Shown piece after piece: positions 40,022 to 48,873 of a DNA stretch of 64,000 bases. The stretch covers positions 1 through 64,000 of the forward strand of contig NZ_JAHWFK010000034.1 of NCBI RefSeq assembly GCF_019710575.1. Reading direction: 5' to 3'. The translations under genes were made by a program, and so were the position numbers. This stretch comes from Paractinoplanes polyasparticus (GTDB lineage Bacteria; Actinomycetota; Actinomycetes; Mycobacteriales; Micromonosporaceae). The notes under the pieces were generated by a model, which was not told the origin of the DNA, did no database searches, and worked only from the letters and a program-made list of their open reading frames with translations. Numbering within the stretch: position 1 is the first letter of the stretch; each line of letters opens with the position of its first letter.

Positions 40022-42178
40022 TCAGGCGACGGTGGTCAGCTCACGCTCGCGCGGCTCGGGGGCAGCGGCCGGCGGGGGCTCGTGGGCGATCTGCGGCAGC
40101 CAGCCCAGCCAGCGCGGCAGCCACCAGTTCTTCTCGCCCAGCATCGCCATCACGGCCGGCAGCAGCACGGCCCGGATGATGGTCGCGTCGAGGAGCACGG
40201 CGGCGGCCAGGCCGATGCCCAGCTGCTTGGTCGACGCCATCGGCAGCGTCGCGAACAGGGCGAACACCGCCACCATGACCACCGCCGCGCTCGTGATGAC
40301 GCCGGCCGTGCGGCTGATGCCCTCGCGGACAGCCTGCCGGGTCGGCAGGCCGCGGTCGTGGCCCTCGCGGATCCGGCTCAGCACGAAGACGTGGTAGTCC
40401 ATCGACAGTCCGAACAGGATGATGAAGAGGAACAGCGGCATCCAGTTGGTGATGCCGCCGGACGCCTGGAAGCCGAGCAGGTCCTCGAAGTGGCCGTACT
40501 GGAAGACGAAGACCAGCATTCCGTACGCCGCGGCGACCGACAGCAGGTTGAGCACCACCCCGGTCAGCGCGACCACGACCGATCGGAACGACACCAGCAG
40601 GAGCAGGAAGGCCAGGCCGAGCACGAAGCCGAACACCCAGGGCAGGCTGGCGTTGAGCCGCGCGTTGAAGTCGGCGCTGCCCGCCGCCTCACCGGTCACC
40701 AGGGCTCCCGCCCCGAAGGCGGCCGGCGCCACGTCGTCCCGCAGCAGGTCCAGCGCCTTCTCGTCGGTCAGGCCGACCGAGACGACGGCTACGGTGCCCG
40801 CCGGGTTGAGCTCCACGTCGACCGGGCCGGCGAGCCGGCCACCGCTGTTCTCGACGGCCTCGCGGAAACCGGTGACCTTCTGCTCGAAGCCCGCGCCGGG
40901 CGACTGCACCACGACCTCGGCCGGCGAGATCTCGCTCGGGAAGGCCTTCTCGACGGCCAGGTAGGCCTGGACGATCGGCGCGTCGGGCGACAGGTCCTCG
41001 ATACCCTCGCCCTTGGTGCGCAGGTCGAGTGCGGGGGCGGCCAGGGCGGCCAGCACGCCGACGGCCAGCACGGCCGAGATCAGCGGCTTGGCCAGCACCA
41101 GGCGCAGGAAGCCGTTCCACATCCGGCCTTCGCTGCGCTTGCGGTACAGGCCCGGGATCTTGACCGCGTCGACCTTGTCACCGAGAGCCGACAACAGGGC
41201 CGGCAGCACGGTCAGCGACCCGAGCACGGCCGTCGCGACGACCAGGATGGTGCCCATCGCGAAGCTGACGAACGTGGCGTCGTACGTCAGGAACATGCCC
41301 GCCATGGCGACGATGACGGTGAGACCGGAGATCCAGATCGAGCGGCCCGAGGTCTGGGCGGCGATCACGAGCGCGCGGTGCGGGTCGGCCCCGTTGCGCC
41401 GCTCGTCCCGTTCCCGGCGGATGTAGAAGAGGCAGTAGTCGACGCCGACCGCCAGCCCGACCAGCAGCATCACGTGCGCGGTGGTGTCGACCGTCGGCGC
41501 CAGGCGGCTGGCGAAGGCGAGCAGGCCCATGGCGGCCATCACGGCCATGATGGCCAGCGCGACCGGCAGCAGGGCGGCGACCACGGCGCCGAACGCGACC
41601 AGCAGGATGCCCAGGGTCACCGGGATGGAGAGGATGCCGAGCTGGGTCAGGCCCTTCTCGAGGTCCTCGCCGATCAGCTTGTCGCCGCTGGCCGAGCCGC
41701 CCTGGGCGACGTAGAGGTCGGGGTGTTTCGCCTGCACGGCGGCGACCGTGTCGAGCGAGGGCTGCACCCGGTCGGCCGCAGTCTCCGAATCGCCGCTGAT
41801 GCTGAACGTGACCAGCGAGGAGCGCTTGTCGGGCGACTCGACCGGCGGCTGCACGTCGATGACGTTCGCCGTGCTCTTGAGGGCCTTGGTCAGGTCGGCG
41901 ATCGCGGCCTTGCGGTCGGCGCCGGCCCGGTTCTGCACGATGACCATCTCGCCGGCCGGCTGCTCCGGGAAACCGGCCGCCTCGACGATCCGGTCCGCCT
42001 TACCAGAATCCCCGTGTCCCTGGTCCGACGACGTCGCCTCGAGAGTGCCGAAGTATCCACTGAGTACGGTTACGCCGATCACGAAGGCGATCCACCCGAG
42101 GATCGCGAGCGCTCGGTGGCGGGCGCTCCACAACGCGGCGCGGGCCGCGATTCCCTTGACGTTTTCCCTGTTGTCCAT
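40022..42178 (-). CDS. MMPL/RND-family membrane transporter
   Basis: A 718-residue transporter of the MMPL family with two homologous halves. Each half has one isolated helix, a large extracytoplasmic domain and five clustered helices. Visible marks are VGLAVGVDYCLFYIRRERDE in half 1 and FGLSMDYHVFVLSRIREGHDRG in half 2, with Asp-Tyr pairs that carry the proton relay. Such proteins export lipids, siderophores or drugs. It follows the two-component system genes on the same strand after 71 bases and is likely their output. The substrate is not evident from sequence. Confidence 0.9.
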   Translation of the reverse strand: MDNRENVKGIAARAALWSARHRALAILGWIAFVIGVTVLSGYFGTLEATSSDQGHGDSGKADRIVEAAGFPEQPAGEMVIVQNRAGADRKAAIADLTKALKSTANVIDVQPPVESPDKRSSLVTFSISGDSETAADRVQPSLDTVAAVQAKHPDLYVAQGGSASGDKLIGEDLEKGLTQLGILSIPVTLGILLVAFGAVVAALLPVALAIMAVMAAMGLLAFASRLAPTVDTTAHVMLLVGLAVGVDYCLFYIRRERDERRNGADPHRALVIAAQTSGRSIWISGLTVIVAMAGMFLTYDATFVSFAMGTILVVATAVLGSLTVLPALLSALGDKVDAVKIPGLYRKRSEGRMWNGFLRLVLAKPLISAVLAVGVLAALAAPALDLRTKGEGIEDLSPDAPIVQAYLAVEKAFPSEISPAEVVVQSPGAGFEQKVTGFREAVENSGGRLAGPVDVELNPAGTVAVVSVGLTDEKALDLLRDDVAPAAFGAGALVTGEAAGSADFNARLNASLPWVFGFVLGLAFLLLLVSFRSVVVALTGVVLNLLSVAAAYGMLVFVFQYGHFEDLLGFQASGGITNWMPLFLFIILFGLSMDYHVFVLSRIREGHDRGLPTRQAVREGISRTAGVITSAAVVMVAVFALFATLPMASTKQLGIGLAAAVLLDATIIRAVLLPAVMAMLGEKNWWLPRWLGWLPQIAHEPPPAAAPEPRERELTTVA

Positions 42179-42249
42179 GGGAAAGACGCTATGAACAACC
42201 GGGATCCCGATCGATACAGCAGACCCGCGTATCGGGGGTAGTGGTAGCC

Positions 42250-42894
42250 CTACCCCTGCAGATAGGCCAGCACTGCCATCACGCGGCGGTGCTGCTCCTC
42301 GTCCTGGTGCAGCGAGAGCTTGGTGAAGATGTTGCGCACGTGCTTCTCGATCGCGCCGTCGGTGACAACCATCTTGCGGGCGATCGCGTTGTTGGACAGG
42401 CCCTCGGCCATCAACCCGAGCACCTCACGCTCGCGCGGGGTCAGGTTGCGCAGCGGGTCGTCGCGGCGGCGCCGGACGAGCAACTGGCTGACCACCTCGG
42501 GGTCGAGCACCGTGCCACCGCCGGCCACGCGGCGCAGGCCGTCGAGGAACTCGGCGACCAGGGACACCCGGTCCTTCAACAGGTAGCCGACCGCGCCCAG
42601 GCGGTCGGCCAGCAGGTCGTCGGCGTACGAGACCTCGACGTACTGCGAGAGCACGAGGATCGGGGTGCCGGGCACCAGGCCGCGCGCCTCCACCGCGGCC
42701 CGGAGCCCCTCGTCGGTGTGCGAGGGCGGCATGCGGACGTCCACGATGGACACGTCCGGCTTGTGCTCGACGATCGACGACACGAGGGAAGGCCCGTCGC
42801 CGACGGTCGCCACCACCGTGTGGCCGTTCTCTTCGACGAGCCTGACGAGACCCTCACGCAACAGCACCGCGTCGTCGGCAATCACCACCCGCAT
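42250..42894 (-). CDS. NarL/LuxR-family response regulator
   Basis: A 214-residue response regulator. The receiver has the acidic pair VVIADDAVLLREGL, the phosphoacceptor Asp in PDVSIVDVRMPP (about residue 53), and the conserved Lys in GYLLKDRV. The C-terminal LuxR helix-turn-helix is LTPREREVLGLMAEGLSNNAIARKMVVTDGAIEKHVRNIFTKL. The preceding histidine kinase gene ends 27 bases upstream on the same strand, so they form a cognate pair. ATG 42894 is chosen over GTG 42900. The C-terminal HQDEEQHRR insert is shared by Streptomyces-type NarL regulators. Confidence 0.92.
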   Translation of the reverse strand: MRVVIADDAVLLREGLVRLVEENGHTVVATVGDGPSLVSSIVEHKPDVSIVDVRMPPSHTDEGLRAAVEARGLVPGTPILVLSQYVEVSYADDLLADRLGAVGYLLKDRVSLVAEFLDGLRRVAGGGTVLDPEVVSQLLVRRRRDDPLRNLTPREREVLGLMAEGLSNNAIARKMVVTDGAIEKHVRNIFTKLSLHQDEEQHRRVMAVLAYLQG

Positions 42895-42921
42895 ACGCAC
42901 ATGCTGTCAGATGCTCGAGTT

Positions 42922-44217
42922 CTACACGGGGAGGGCTGCGGTGAGCCTCGTCCCTCCCCCGGCCGGGCTCGAGACGTCGAGCACGCCGCCGGCCGCGCGG
43001 ACCCGGTCGTCCAGGCCGGCCAGACCGTGACCCTTGGCGACGCTCGCGCCGCCCACCCCGTCGTCGGCGATCGAGACGATCAGGCCGGTGGCGTTGCGCT
43101 TGACGCTGACCTGGACCTCGTTGGCGTGGCTGTGCTTGGCCACGTTCGTGAGCGCCTCGGCCACCACGAAGTACGCCGTCGACTCGATCGTGGGCTCGAG
43201 GCGGTCGGCCAGCGTGGCGTCCAGCTCGACGGGGACCAGGCTGCGGCCGGCCAGCGCGGTCAGGGCGGCCTGGAGCCCCCGGTCGACCAGGATCGGCGGC
43301 GCGATGCCGCGGGAGAGCGCGCGCAGCTCGTCGAGCGTCTCGCGGGTCTGGGTCAGCGCCTCGGCCACGGTGGCCCGGGCCGCCTCGGGGTCGGTGGCGA
43401 ACTGCTGCTCGGCCCGGCCCAGGTCCATCGCGAGACGCACCAGGCGCTGCTGCGGGCCGTCGTGGATGTCGCGTTCGAGCCGGCGCAGCGCGTTGGCCTC
43501 GGCTGAGACCGCGGCCGCCTTCTGCTGCTGAGCCACCGTACGGGCCGCGTTGGCCTCGGCGACCTGCTCGCGCAGCTCGTTGACGCCGCTCAGCAGGCCG
43601 CGGGCGAACCACGCCTCGAGCAGGGCGGACGCGCGGACCACGGGGTAGAGGGTGCCGAGGAAGAAGACGCCGACGGCGAAGTAGAAGAGGATGCGGGTGG
43701 CGGTGCCGTCACCCATGCCGAGCAGCTCGGGCAGGTCGGTGTTGTCTTCCGACGACGGGACCGACCACGCCCAGAACGGCGCGGTCAGGCCGCCCATGGC
43801 GCCGGACCACCAGGTGACGACCAGGCTGAACGAGATCGTGCTGGGGATGAAGCGGAACATCCCGTGCAGCATGTCGAGCCAGGACTGCCCGTCGCCCAGG
43901 ACGCCCAGCGCCTGGCGCACGAAACCGCCCTCGGGCGACTTCTTGTAGTACGGGTTCGGGACCTTCTGGCCGAAGACCGGGCCGATCCGGGCCCGTTCCA
44001 GGGTGGCGAAGCCGCGCGCGGTCATCAGCGCGGCGATCATCAACGGGATGCCGACCCAGATGATCACCAGCCCCAGGCCGGTGAAGAACAGGGTCATGAA
44101 CAGCGTCACGGTGACCAGGCCGATCGGGAAACCGATCAGCACGTACTGGGTGTCGATGCCGACCTGGCGCACCAGCCGGGCCAGGGGTGAGCGCGTGAGG
44201 GAGGCTTGCGTCGTCAT
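42922..44217 (-). CDS. sensor histidine kinase
   Basis: A 431-residue membrane kinase. Four helices in the N-terminal half frame a putative sensor domain (YVLIGFPIGLVTVTLFMTLFFTGLGLVIIWVGIPLM; second pair near 120-240). The HisKA_3 dimerisation helix contains the phosphoacceptor His in LERDIHDGPQQRLVRLAMDLG near residue 275, and the ATP-binding domain shows AEALTNVAKHSHA (N box), IADDGVGG and GHGLAGLDDRV (G boxes). It is a NarL-type kinase pairing with the response regulator downstream; the stimulus is unknown. ATG 44217 is the start. Confidence 0.92.
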   Translation of the reverse strand: MTTQASLTRSPLARLVRQVGIDTQYVLIGFPIGLVTVTLFMTLFFTGLGLVIIWVGIPLMIAALMTARGFATLERARIGPVFGQKVPNPYYKKSPEGGFVRQALGVLGDGQSWLDMLHGMFRFIPSTISFSLVVTWWSGAMGGLTAPFWAWSVPSSEDNTDLPELLGMGDGTATRILFYFAVGVFFLGTLYPVVRASALLEAWFARGLLSGVNELREQVAEANAARTVAQQQKAAAVSAEANALRRLERDIHDGPQQRLVRLAMDLGRAEQQFATDPEAARATVAEALTQTRETLDELRALSRGIAPPILVDRGLQAALTALAGRSLVPVELDATLADRLEPTIESTAYFVVAEALTNVAKHSHANEVQVSVKRNATGLIVSIADDGVGGASVAKGHGLAGLDDRVRAAGGVLDVSSPAGGGTRLTAALPV

Positions 44218-44300
44218 GCTGTTGACGCTAGGCATCGGCGCGCTCCGTTCCGATCCTGCCCACCGCCGGATCGACGGTAGGGTTAACCCCACCGTACGGC

Positions 44301-46652
44301 TCAGGGCAACTCATAAATCGACACCGGCCCCGACGAGAAGCGCAGCGTGGCCACCTCGGCCAGGTTGGCCGACCGGCCGCCGGCCGCCCGGTCGTCCGCG
44401 AACAGCCATTTGACGTCGTACAGGCGCCTGAGCTCGGCCACGTCCCCGGGTTGCCCGTACTCGAACACCCGCTGGTTCAAGATGTACCGCATGAGATCGG
44501 GCGCCGGCTGCTTGAAGTACCGCTCGCCGTTCACCCCGTCCTGGGCAACCGCCTCGTCGGTGTAGCCCCAGCTTTCGATCACGGTGCGTCGCCCGGTCAG
44601 CCCGGCCACCCAGAAGGCCCGGGCATCGCAGCTCTGGGTCCAGTCGATCGGGATGCAGTGCACGTTGGTGGCCACGATGTCGTCGCGGCCGGAGTTCTTG
44701 TTCAGCCACTCGGCCGCGGCCATCTCTCCGCTCAGCACCACCTTGCCGGGATCCCGCTGGCCCGTCAGCACCGGGTCGAAGGTCGTGCCGACGTCCTCGA
44801 TCTGGCGCTTGGCTCCGCCGACGAGGCCGGCGGTGAGCGTGGCGGCCAGGAGCGCGGGCAAGACCGCCCGCCACGGTGTGCGGCCCGTGATCATCCGACG
44901 CAGGATCAGCCCGATCGCGGTCACACCGAGGGCGACGATCGCCGTGCGGATGAGGGGCTCGGCCAGCACGAAGATCCAGTTGACGACCCGGTCCATCCGC
45001 GGCGGGTACATCTGTGGGGCCAGCCACGCCCACGTGCCGCCGGCCAGCGCTCCGGCCATCGGGGCCCGCCATCCGCGAGCCAGGTCGGCCATCATCCAGG
45101 CGACCACGGCCGTGCCGAAGGGCAGCGCGCCGGCGTAGAAGTAGACCTGGCTACCCGACGGGTGCCAGAGCAGGAAGGTCGCACCGGCGCCGGCCGCGGT
45201 GATGCCGGTCAACAGCCACGTCGCCGGCTCTCGCTTGGTGGTGCCGGTGACCAGCCCGAGCAGGGCCAGCATGCGCGGCGACTGCATCAGCAGCCACCAG
45301 ATCAGGAGCCCCACGATGAAGAGCCGGCCCAACGTGCCGGTTGTTTCCACGCCGTACGGGAGAAAGCGCGTCCCGTCGATGGTGTCCTCGTGCCCGATGG
45401 TGTCGCGGTAGGGCGTCATCAGGTAAAGAACGGCTAGCGGCTGGAAGCCGAGGGTGCCGGCGCCACCCCCGGCGAACAGGCGGAAACCGACGCCGACACC
45501 GGCCAGCGTGAGGGCGAAGAGCGCGAGCAACGGCAGCAGCCGTCGCCGGTAACCGATGAGCACCACCACCGCGGCCGCGACCAGCCCGGCCAGGAACGGT
45601 GGCAGCGCGCTGGACTTGGCCCCGGCGCAGGCCAGCGCGAGCGGGAAGACGAGCACCCAGGCCCAGCGCAGGGGACGGCCCCGCAACACGTCGACGGTGA
45701 ACACGACCAGCAACGCCTGAAGGGGTAAGACGTACACCTGGGACGGGCTCAGCGCGTTGACCGGGCTGCCGCCGAGCGGGGTGTAGGCGGTGCCGAGCAG
45801 CAGCGGCAGGCCCGCGATGGCCGCTGTGCCGCCGAGCGCACCGGCCCACCACTTGCCGCTCAGCGAGCGGACCAGCGCCGCCATCACGAAAATGGCCGTG
45901 CCCGCGATCGGCACGATCCAGAGCCGCAGCAGCACGACGGCCGGGTCGATCTTAGTGATCATGCTGGCCGTGGCGATATCGGCGTCGGAGAGGTAGTGGT
46001 AGTGCAGTGGGGTGCCGGACATCTGCGGCACCTGGAACGGCATCGGCCGCATCATCTCGTGGATGAGCGCCAGGTGGTAATAGAGGTCTTGATAGAGCAC
46101 GCCTCCGGCCGGCGGCAGCGGGGTTGCCTTCCAGCCCGGGTATTCCGAGAGCACCAGCAGCACGAGGCCGGCGGCGACGATCCACGACCAGCGCAGCGGC
46201 AGCGGGCGGGGCCGGCTGACCCGCCAGTAGCGGTGCAGCCGGGGCACGGCCAGGAACGGCACCACGATCAGCGTCGGCCACCAGGGCAGCAGCACGAACT
46301 TGTCGAGGGCGGCCGAGAGCGCCCACGAGCCGAGCATGATCAGCAGACCGGTGGCGGCGCCCAGGCCCAGGTCTTCCGGCACGTTGCCGCGACTGCCGCG
46401 CAGGGCCCGGTAGACCAGCGTGCCGGGCAGCACGACATCGACGGCGAAGTAGAACGCGTAGAGCGCGATGTCCCGCCCCGAGACGCCGGTGTCGAGCAGC
46501 GTCAGGACGAGCGCGACCACCGGAAAGACCCAGGGCAGGATCGCCAGCGGCGCCCGCAGGCGACGGTAGACGTTCGAGGGTCGGCGGGGGACCGCCGAGG
46601 GGCGCATGATCGGATTCGGCGCCGCCTCGACCGCCTCGAGCACGGCGGTCAC
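44301..46652 (-). CDS. polytopic GT-C-like membrane protein of the acyl operon
   Basis: A 783-residue integral membrane protein with roughly 14 or more helices between residues 25 and 620 and a C-terminal extracytoplasmic domain (DIVATNVHCIPIDW...AFWVAGLTGRRTVIESWGY). The early loop YQDLYYHLALIHEM and GTPLHYHYLSDADI have the charged/aromatic look of GT-C (GT39-like) glycosyltransferase loops, which use polyprenyl-phosphate sugars; I do not recognise a specific family. GTG 46652 overlaps the LuxC-like stop (GTGA), so it is the last gene of a six-gene chain. Longer open reading beyond 46652 is antisense-like and rejected. Confidence 0.7.
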   Translation of the reverse strand: MTAVLEAVEAAPNPIMRPSAVPRRPSNVYRRLRAPLAILPWVFPVVALVLTLLDTGVSGRDIALYAFYFAVDVVLPGTLVYRALRGSRGNVPEDLGLGAATGLLIMLGSWALSAALDKFVLLPWWPTLIVVPFLAVPRLHRYWRVSRPRPLPLRWSWIVAAGLVLLVLSEYPGWKATPLPPAGGVLYQDLYYHLALIHEMMRPMPFQVPQMSGTPLHYHYLSDADIATASMITKIDPAVVLLRLWIVPIAGTAIFVMAALVRSLSGKWWAGALGGTAAIAGLPLLLGTAYTPLGGSPVNALSPSQVYVLPLQALLVVFTVDVLRGRPLRWAWVLVFPLALACAGAKSSALPPFLAGLVAAAVVVLIGYRRRLLPLLALFALTLAGVGVGFRLFAGGGAGTLGFQPLAVLYLMTPYRDTIGHEDTIDGTRFLPYGVETTGTLGRLFIVGLLIWWLLMQSPRMLALLGLVTGTTKREPATWLLTGITAAGAGATFLLWHPSGSQVYFYAGALPFGTAVVAWMMADLARGWRAPMAGALAGGTWAWLAPQMYPPRMDRVVNWIFVLAEPLIRTAIVALGVTAIGLILRRMITGRTPWRAVLPALLAATLTAGLVGGAKRQIEDVGTTFDPVLTGQRDPGKVVLSGEMAAAEWLNKNSGRDDIVATNVHCIPIDWTQSCDARAFWVAGLTGRRTVIESWGYTDEAVAQDGVNGERYFKQPAPDLMRYILNQRVFEYGQPGDVAELRRLYDVKWLFADDRAAGGRSANLAEVATLRFSSGPVSIYELP

Positions 46653-47836
46653 TCTACGAGTGTCGTCAACCGTGTGAATTCGCGCGGAAGGTCGTAGCCG
46701 TCCCAGAGCGAGCCGAAGGTCAGAGCCGACCCGAACGGAACGATCCGGTCGACCCCGCGGCCACCGAGCGCCAGCGCGAACTCGCGCAGCTCGTCCCGCG
46801 AGAAGCCGAAGTGGCTGAACGTCTGGTCCTGCCGGTTCATCGCCGGCACCAGTTCGAGCAGGGAGCCGACCTCGGCGAACGGGAAGGCCCCGGCCCCGAT
46901 CCAGCGGCGCGGCGCGTCGGGCACGGCGCTGAGCGACATGGCGGTGACCGAGTTGGCCGGGAACGCCATCGACGAGACCGCGCCGGTGGCGGCCAGCCCG
47001 TAGGCGTTCACCCTCTTCTCGACCGCCATGGCCGCGTCGATCTCCCAGCCGCGCTGGTCGACGACCTGCAGCAGCAGCTCGATGAACTCTTCGCGGACGT
47101 CGCCGGTGTCCTCGCCGACCAGGAAGACCGTGCGCGGCGAGGAGCAGGCCGCCTGGTCGAACCAGTACGAGTCGTTGGTGAAGCCGAGCACCGCGTCGCG
47201 CCGCTGAGCCGGCTCGGCCGCGCGCCAGCCGGCCGCCGACAGGGCGGCCCACGACGTGCGGTCGGGGAAGGTGAGGTCGCGGGCGGACGGGCGCAGCGGG
47301 TGCTTGCGGATCGCCTCGACGGCCGAGTCGCCGCCCCAGATGACGCGCAGGTCGGCCCAGTGGCTGAGCGCCGCCGTGACCTTGTCGTCGCGGCCGTACG
47401 TGATCATGCGCTGGGTGCGGCCGATCACCGGGTCGGCGTCCGCCAGCACCTCGTTGAGCGCGGTCAGGATCGTGTCGGCCGCGGTAGCCGAACGCTCCGA
47501 GATCCGGACGACGTTGTGGTTGCCGGCCAGGGCCGAGAGCGCCCACGAATACACGAAGATCGTGTCGACGTTGGCCGGCGGGATGTGGAAGACGTTGCCC
47601 CGCGGGAAGACGAGCGCGTCGTCCCGCTGCAGGTGGCCGACCGTGCGGTTGAGTTCGGCCGGGCGCAGGAAGAAGCCGAGCGAGCCGAGCTCGGGGTGCC
47701 GCCGGGCCACGGCCGGTGCGAGCAGCTTGCGCGCCAGCTTGGCCAGGAAGTCGATGACCCGGGGGTCGCCGACGGTCAGGCGGTCGTCGGACGGCGCGGT
47801 GAGGTCGCCCTCCGCGCCGAAGCGGTACTGGATCAC
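46649..47836 (-). CDS. LuxC-like acyl reductase
   Basis: A 395-residue protein of the LuxC/acyl-CoA reductase family, related to aldehyde dehydrogenases. Motifs seen are VFPRGNVFHIPPANVDTIFVYSWALSALAGNHNVVRIS near residue 90 (nucleotide-binding region) and NDSYWFDQAACSSPRTVFLVGE near 235, where the Cys is the likely acyl acceptor. LuxC reduces activated acyl groups to aldehydes with NADPH. The start GTG 47836 has GGGAGG five bases upstream and overlaps the LuxE-like stop (GTGA). The pairing of LuxC- and LuxE-like genes with an ACP suggests reduction of a thioester-bound acid. No luciferase genes (luxAB) are nearby. Confidence 0.85.
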   Translation of the reverse strand: MIQYRFGAEGDLTAPSDDRLTVGDPRVIDFLAKLARKLLAPAVARRHPELGSLGFFLRPAELNRTVGHLQRDDALVFPRGNVFHIPPANVDTIFVYSWALSALAGNHNVVRISERSATAADTILTALNEVLADADPVIGRTQRMITYGRDDKVTAALSHWADLRVIWGGDSAVEAIRKHPLRPSARDLTFPDRTSWAALSAAGWRAAEPAQRRDAVLGFTNDSYWFDQAACSSPRTVFLVGEDTGDVREEFIELLLQVVDQRGWEIDAAMAVEKRVNAYGLAATGAVSSMAFPANSVTAMSLSAVPDAPRRWIGAGAFPFAEVGSLLELVPAMNRQDQTFSHFGFSRDELREFALALGGRGVDRIVPFGSALTFGSLWDGYDLPREFTRLTTLVE

Positions 47837-48873
47837 GCCGCCTCCCGGTAGGTGTCGGAGCAGCCACGCGCCTCGGCCCGCGGGAGCCGGCCGAGTACGG
47901 AGAAGCGCTTGCCGGGCCAGTCGCCGTCGTCGACGCCGTGCACCACGCCGAGATCCTCGGTCAGCAGCACGTGCCCGGGGTACGAGGTGGGGAGGGTGCT
48001 GATGACCTCGATCAGGCCCGGCTTGCCGACCGGCTGCTCGGCCCACGTCTCGGGGTCACGGATCACCACGTCGGCGAAGTCGGGGCAGTAGAGCGAGCCG
48101 CCGGACGGCCCCTCGAGGAAGATCGTGCCGATCTGCTCGATCATGCCGTAGTAGTTGTGCACCTGGGTCAGCCCGACCGCGGCCAGCCGCTTGCGGAACT
48201 CCTCGGGCGAGACGGCCTGGTCGACCAGCTTCTTCCAGCCGCCCGAGTGGATCAGGATGCCGTTGCTGAGGTCGAGCCCGTTCTCGAGCGCCACCTCGTA
48301 GAGGTGCAGCCAGACCAGGTAGGTGAAGCCGAAGATCAGGAACGGCTCGTCGCCGTACTGGTCGAGGAAGCCCTTGAGCGCCTCGACGTCGACGTGGCCC
48401 TCGTTGTCGAGCGCCCAGACGTGGTTACGGCCGAAGTTCGACATGCCCAGCACGCCGGCGCCGCGGGCGCTGAACGACGTGCGGTCCTTCAGCATGGCCT
48501 TGGTGTCGACCAGGATCATCGGCAGCCGCTTGGGGCCGAGCACGGACTGCACCGTGGCGCCCAGCTTGCGGGTCTGCTCGCCGGCCGCCGCCTTGTCGAG
48601 GTAGATCCGGCTGACCTCGGAGCCGGTGGTGCCGCTGGACGTGAGGACCTTGTACACCTGGTCGTCGGGGATGCTCTTGAGTTCGAGGTTCTTGAAGAGC
48701 CGCACCGGCAGCCAGGGCAGGCCCTCGACCGAGGAGGCGGGCTGATAGCCGTTGGCAGCGAGGATCCGCGCGTACGGCTCGCAGTTTTCCCGGTGATGCT
48801 CGGTCAGCGCGGAGAGTTCCTTGAGAAGGAGCTCCTCCTTCGCGGCCTGAGGCAGGGTGAAGACACTACTCAC
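47833..48873 (-). CDS. LuxE-like acyl-protein synthetase
   Basis: A 346-residue member of the LuxE acyl-protein synthetase family, distantly related to PaaK/adenylate-forming ligases. The ATP-binding signature is YKVLTSSGTTGSEVSRIYLD near residue 83, and later motifs are HSGGWKKLVDQAVSPEEF, VHNYYGMIEQIGTIFLE and the C-terminal HVLLTEDLGVVHG...VLGRLPRAEARGCSD, whose Cys is the probable acyl-binding residue. In lux systems LuxE activates a fatty acid and hands it to LuxC. Overlapping starts link it to the ligase upstream and the reductase downstream. Confidence 0.85.
   Translation of the reverse strand: MSSVFTLPQAAKEELLLKELSALTEHHRENCEPYARILAANGYQPASSVEGLPWLPVRLFKNLELKSIPDDQVYKVLTSSGTTGSEVSRIYLDKAAAGEQTRKLGATVQSVLGPKRLPMILVDTKAMLKDRTSFSARGAGVLGMSNFGRNHVWALDNEGHVDVEALKGFLDQYGDEPFLIFGFTYLVWLHLYEVALENGLDLSNGILIHSGGWKKLVDQAVSPEEFRKRLAAVGLTQVHNYYGMIEQIGTIFLEGPSGGSLYCPDFADVVIRDPETWAEQPVGKPGLIEVISTLPTSYPGHVLLTEDLGVVHGVDDGDWPGKRFSVLGRLPRAEARGCSDTYREAA

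Noticed and set aside
40082..42241. Long plus-strand open frame opposite the MMPL gene
   Set aside because: Its composition (His/Arg/Asp-rich, no domains) and exact overlap with the transporter show it is a shadow.
46653..47867. N-terminal extension of the GT-C-like gene to near 47867
   Set aside because: The extension lies wholly inside the LuxC-like gene in another frame and reads as Arg/Pro-rich noise; the GTGA overlap at 46649-46652 gives the natural start.
46649..48873. Bacterial luciferase (lux) operon
   Set aside because: LuxC- and LuxE-like genes are present, but no luxA, luxB or luxD homologue is nearby, so bioluminescence is not supported.
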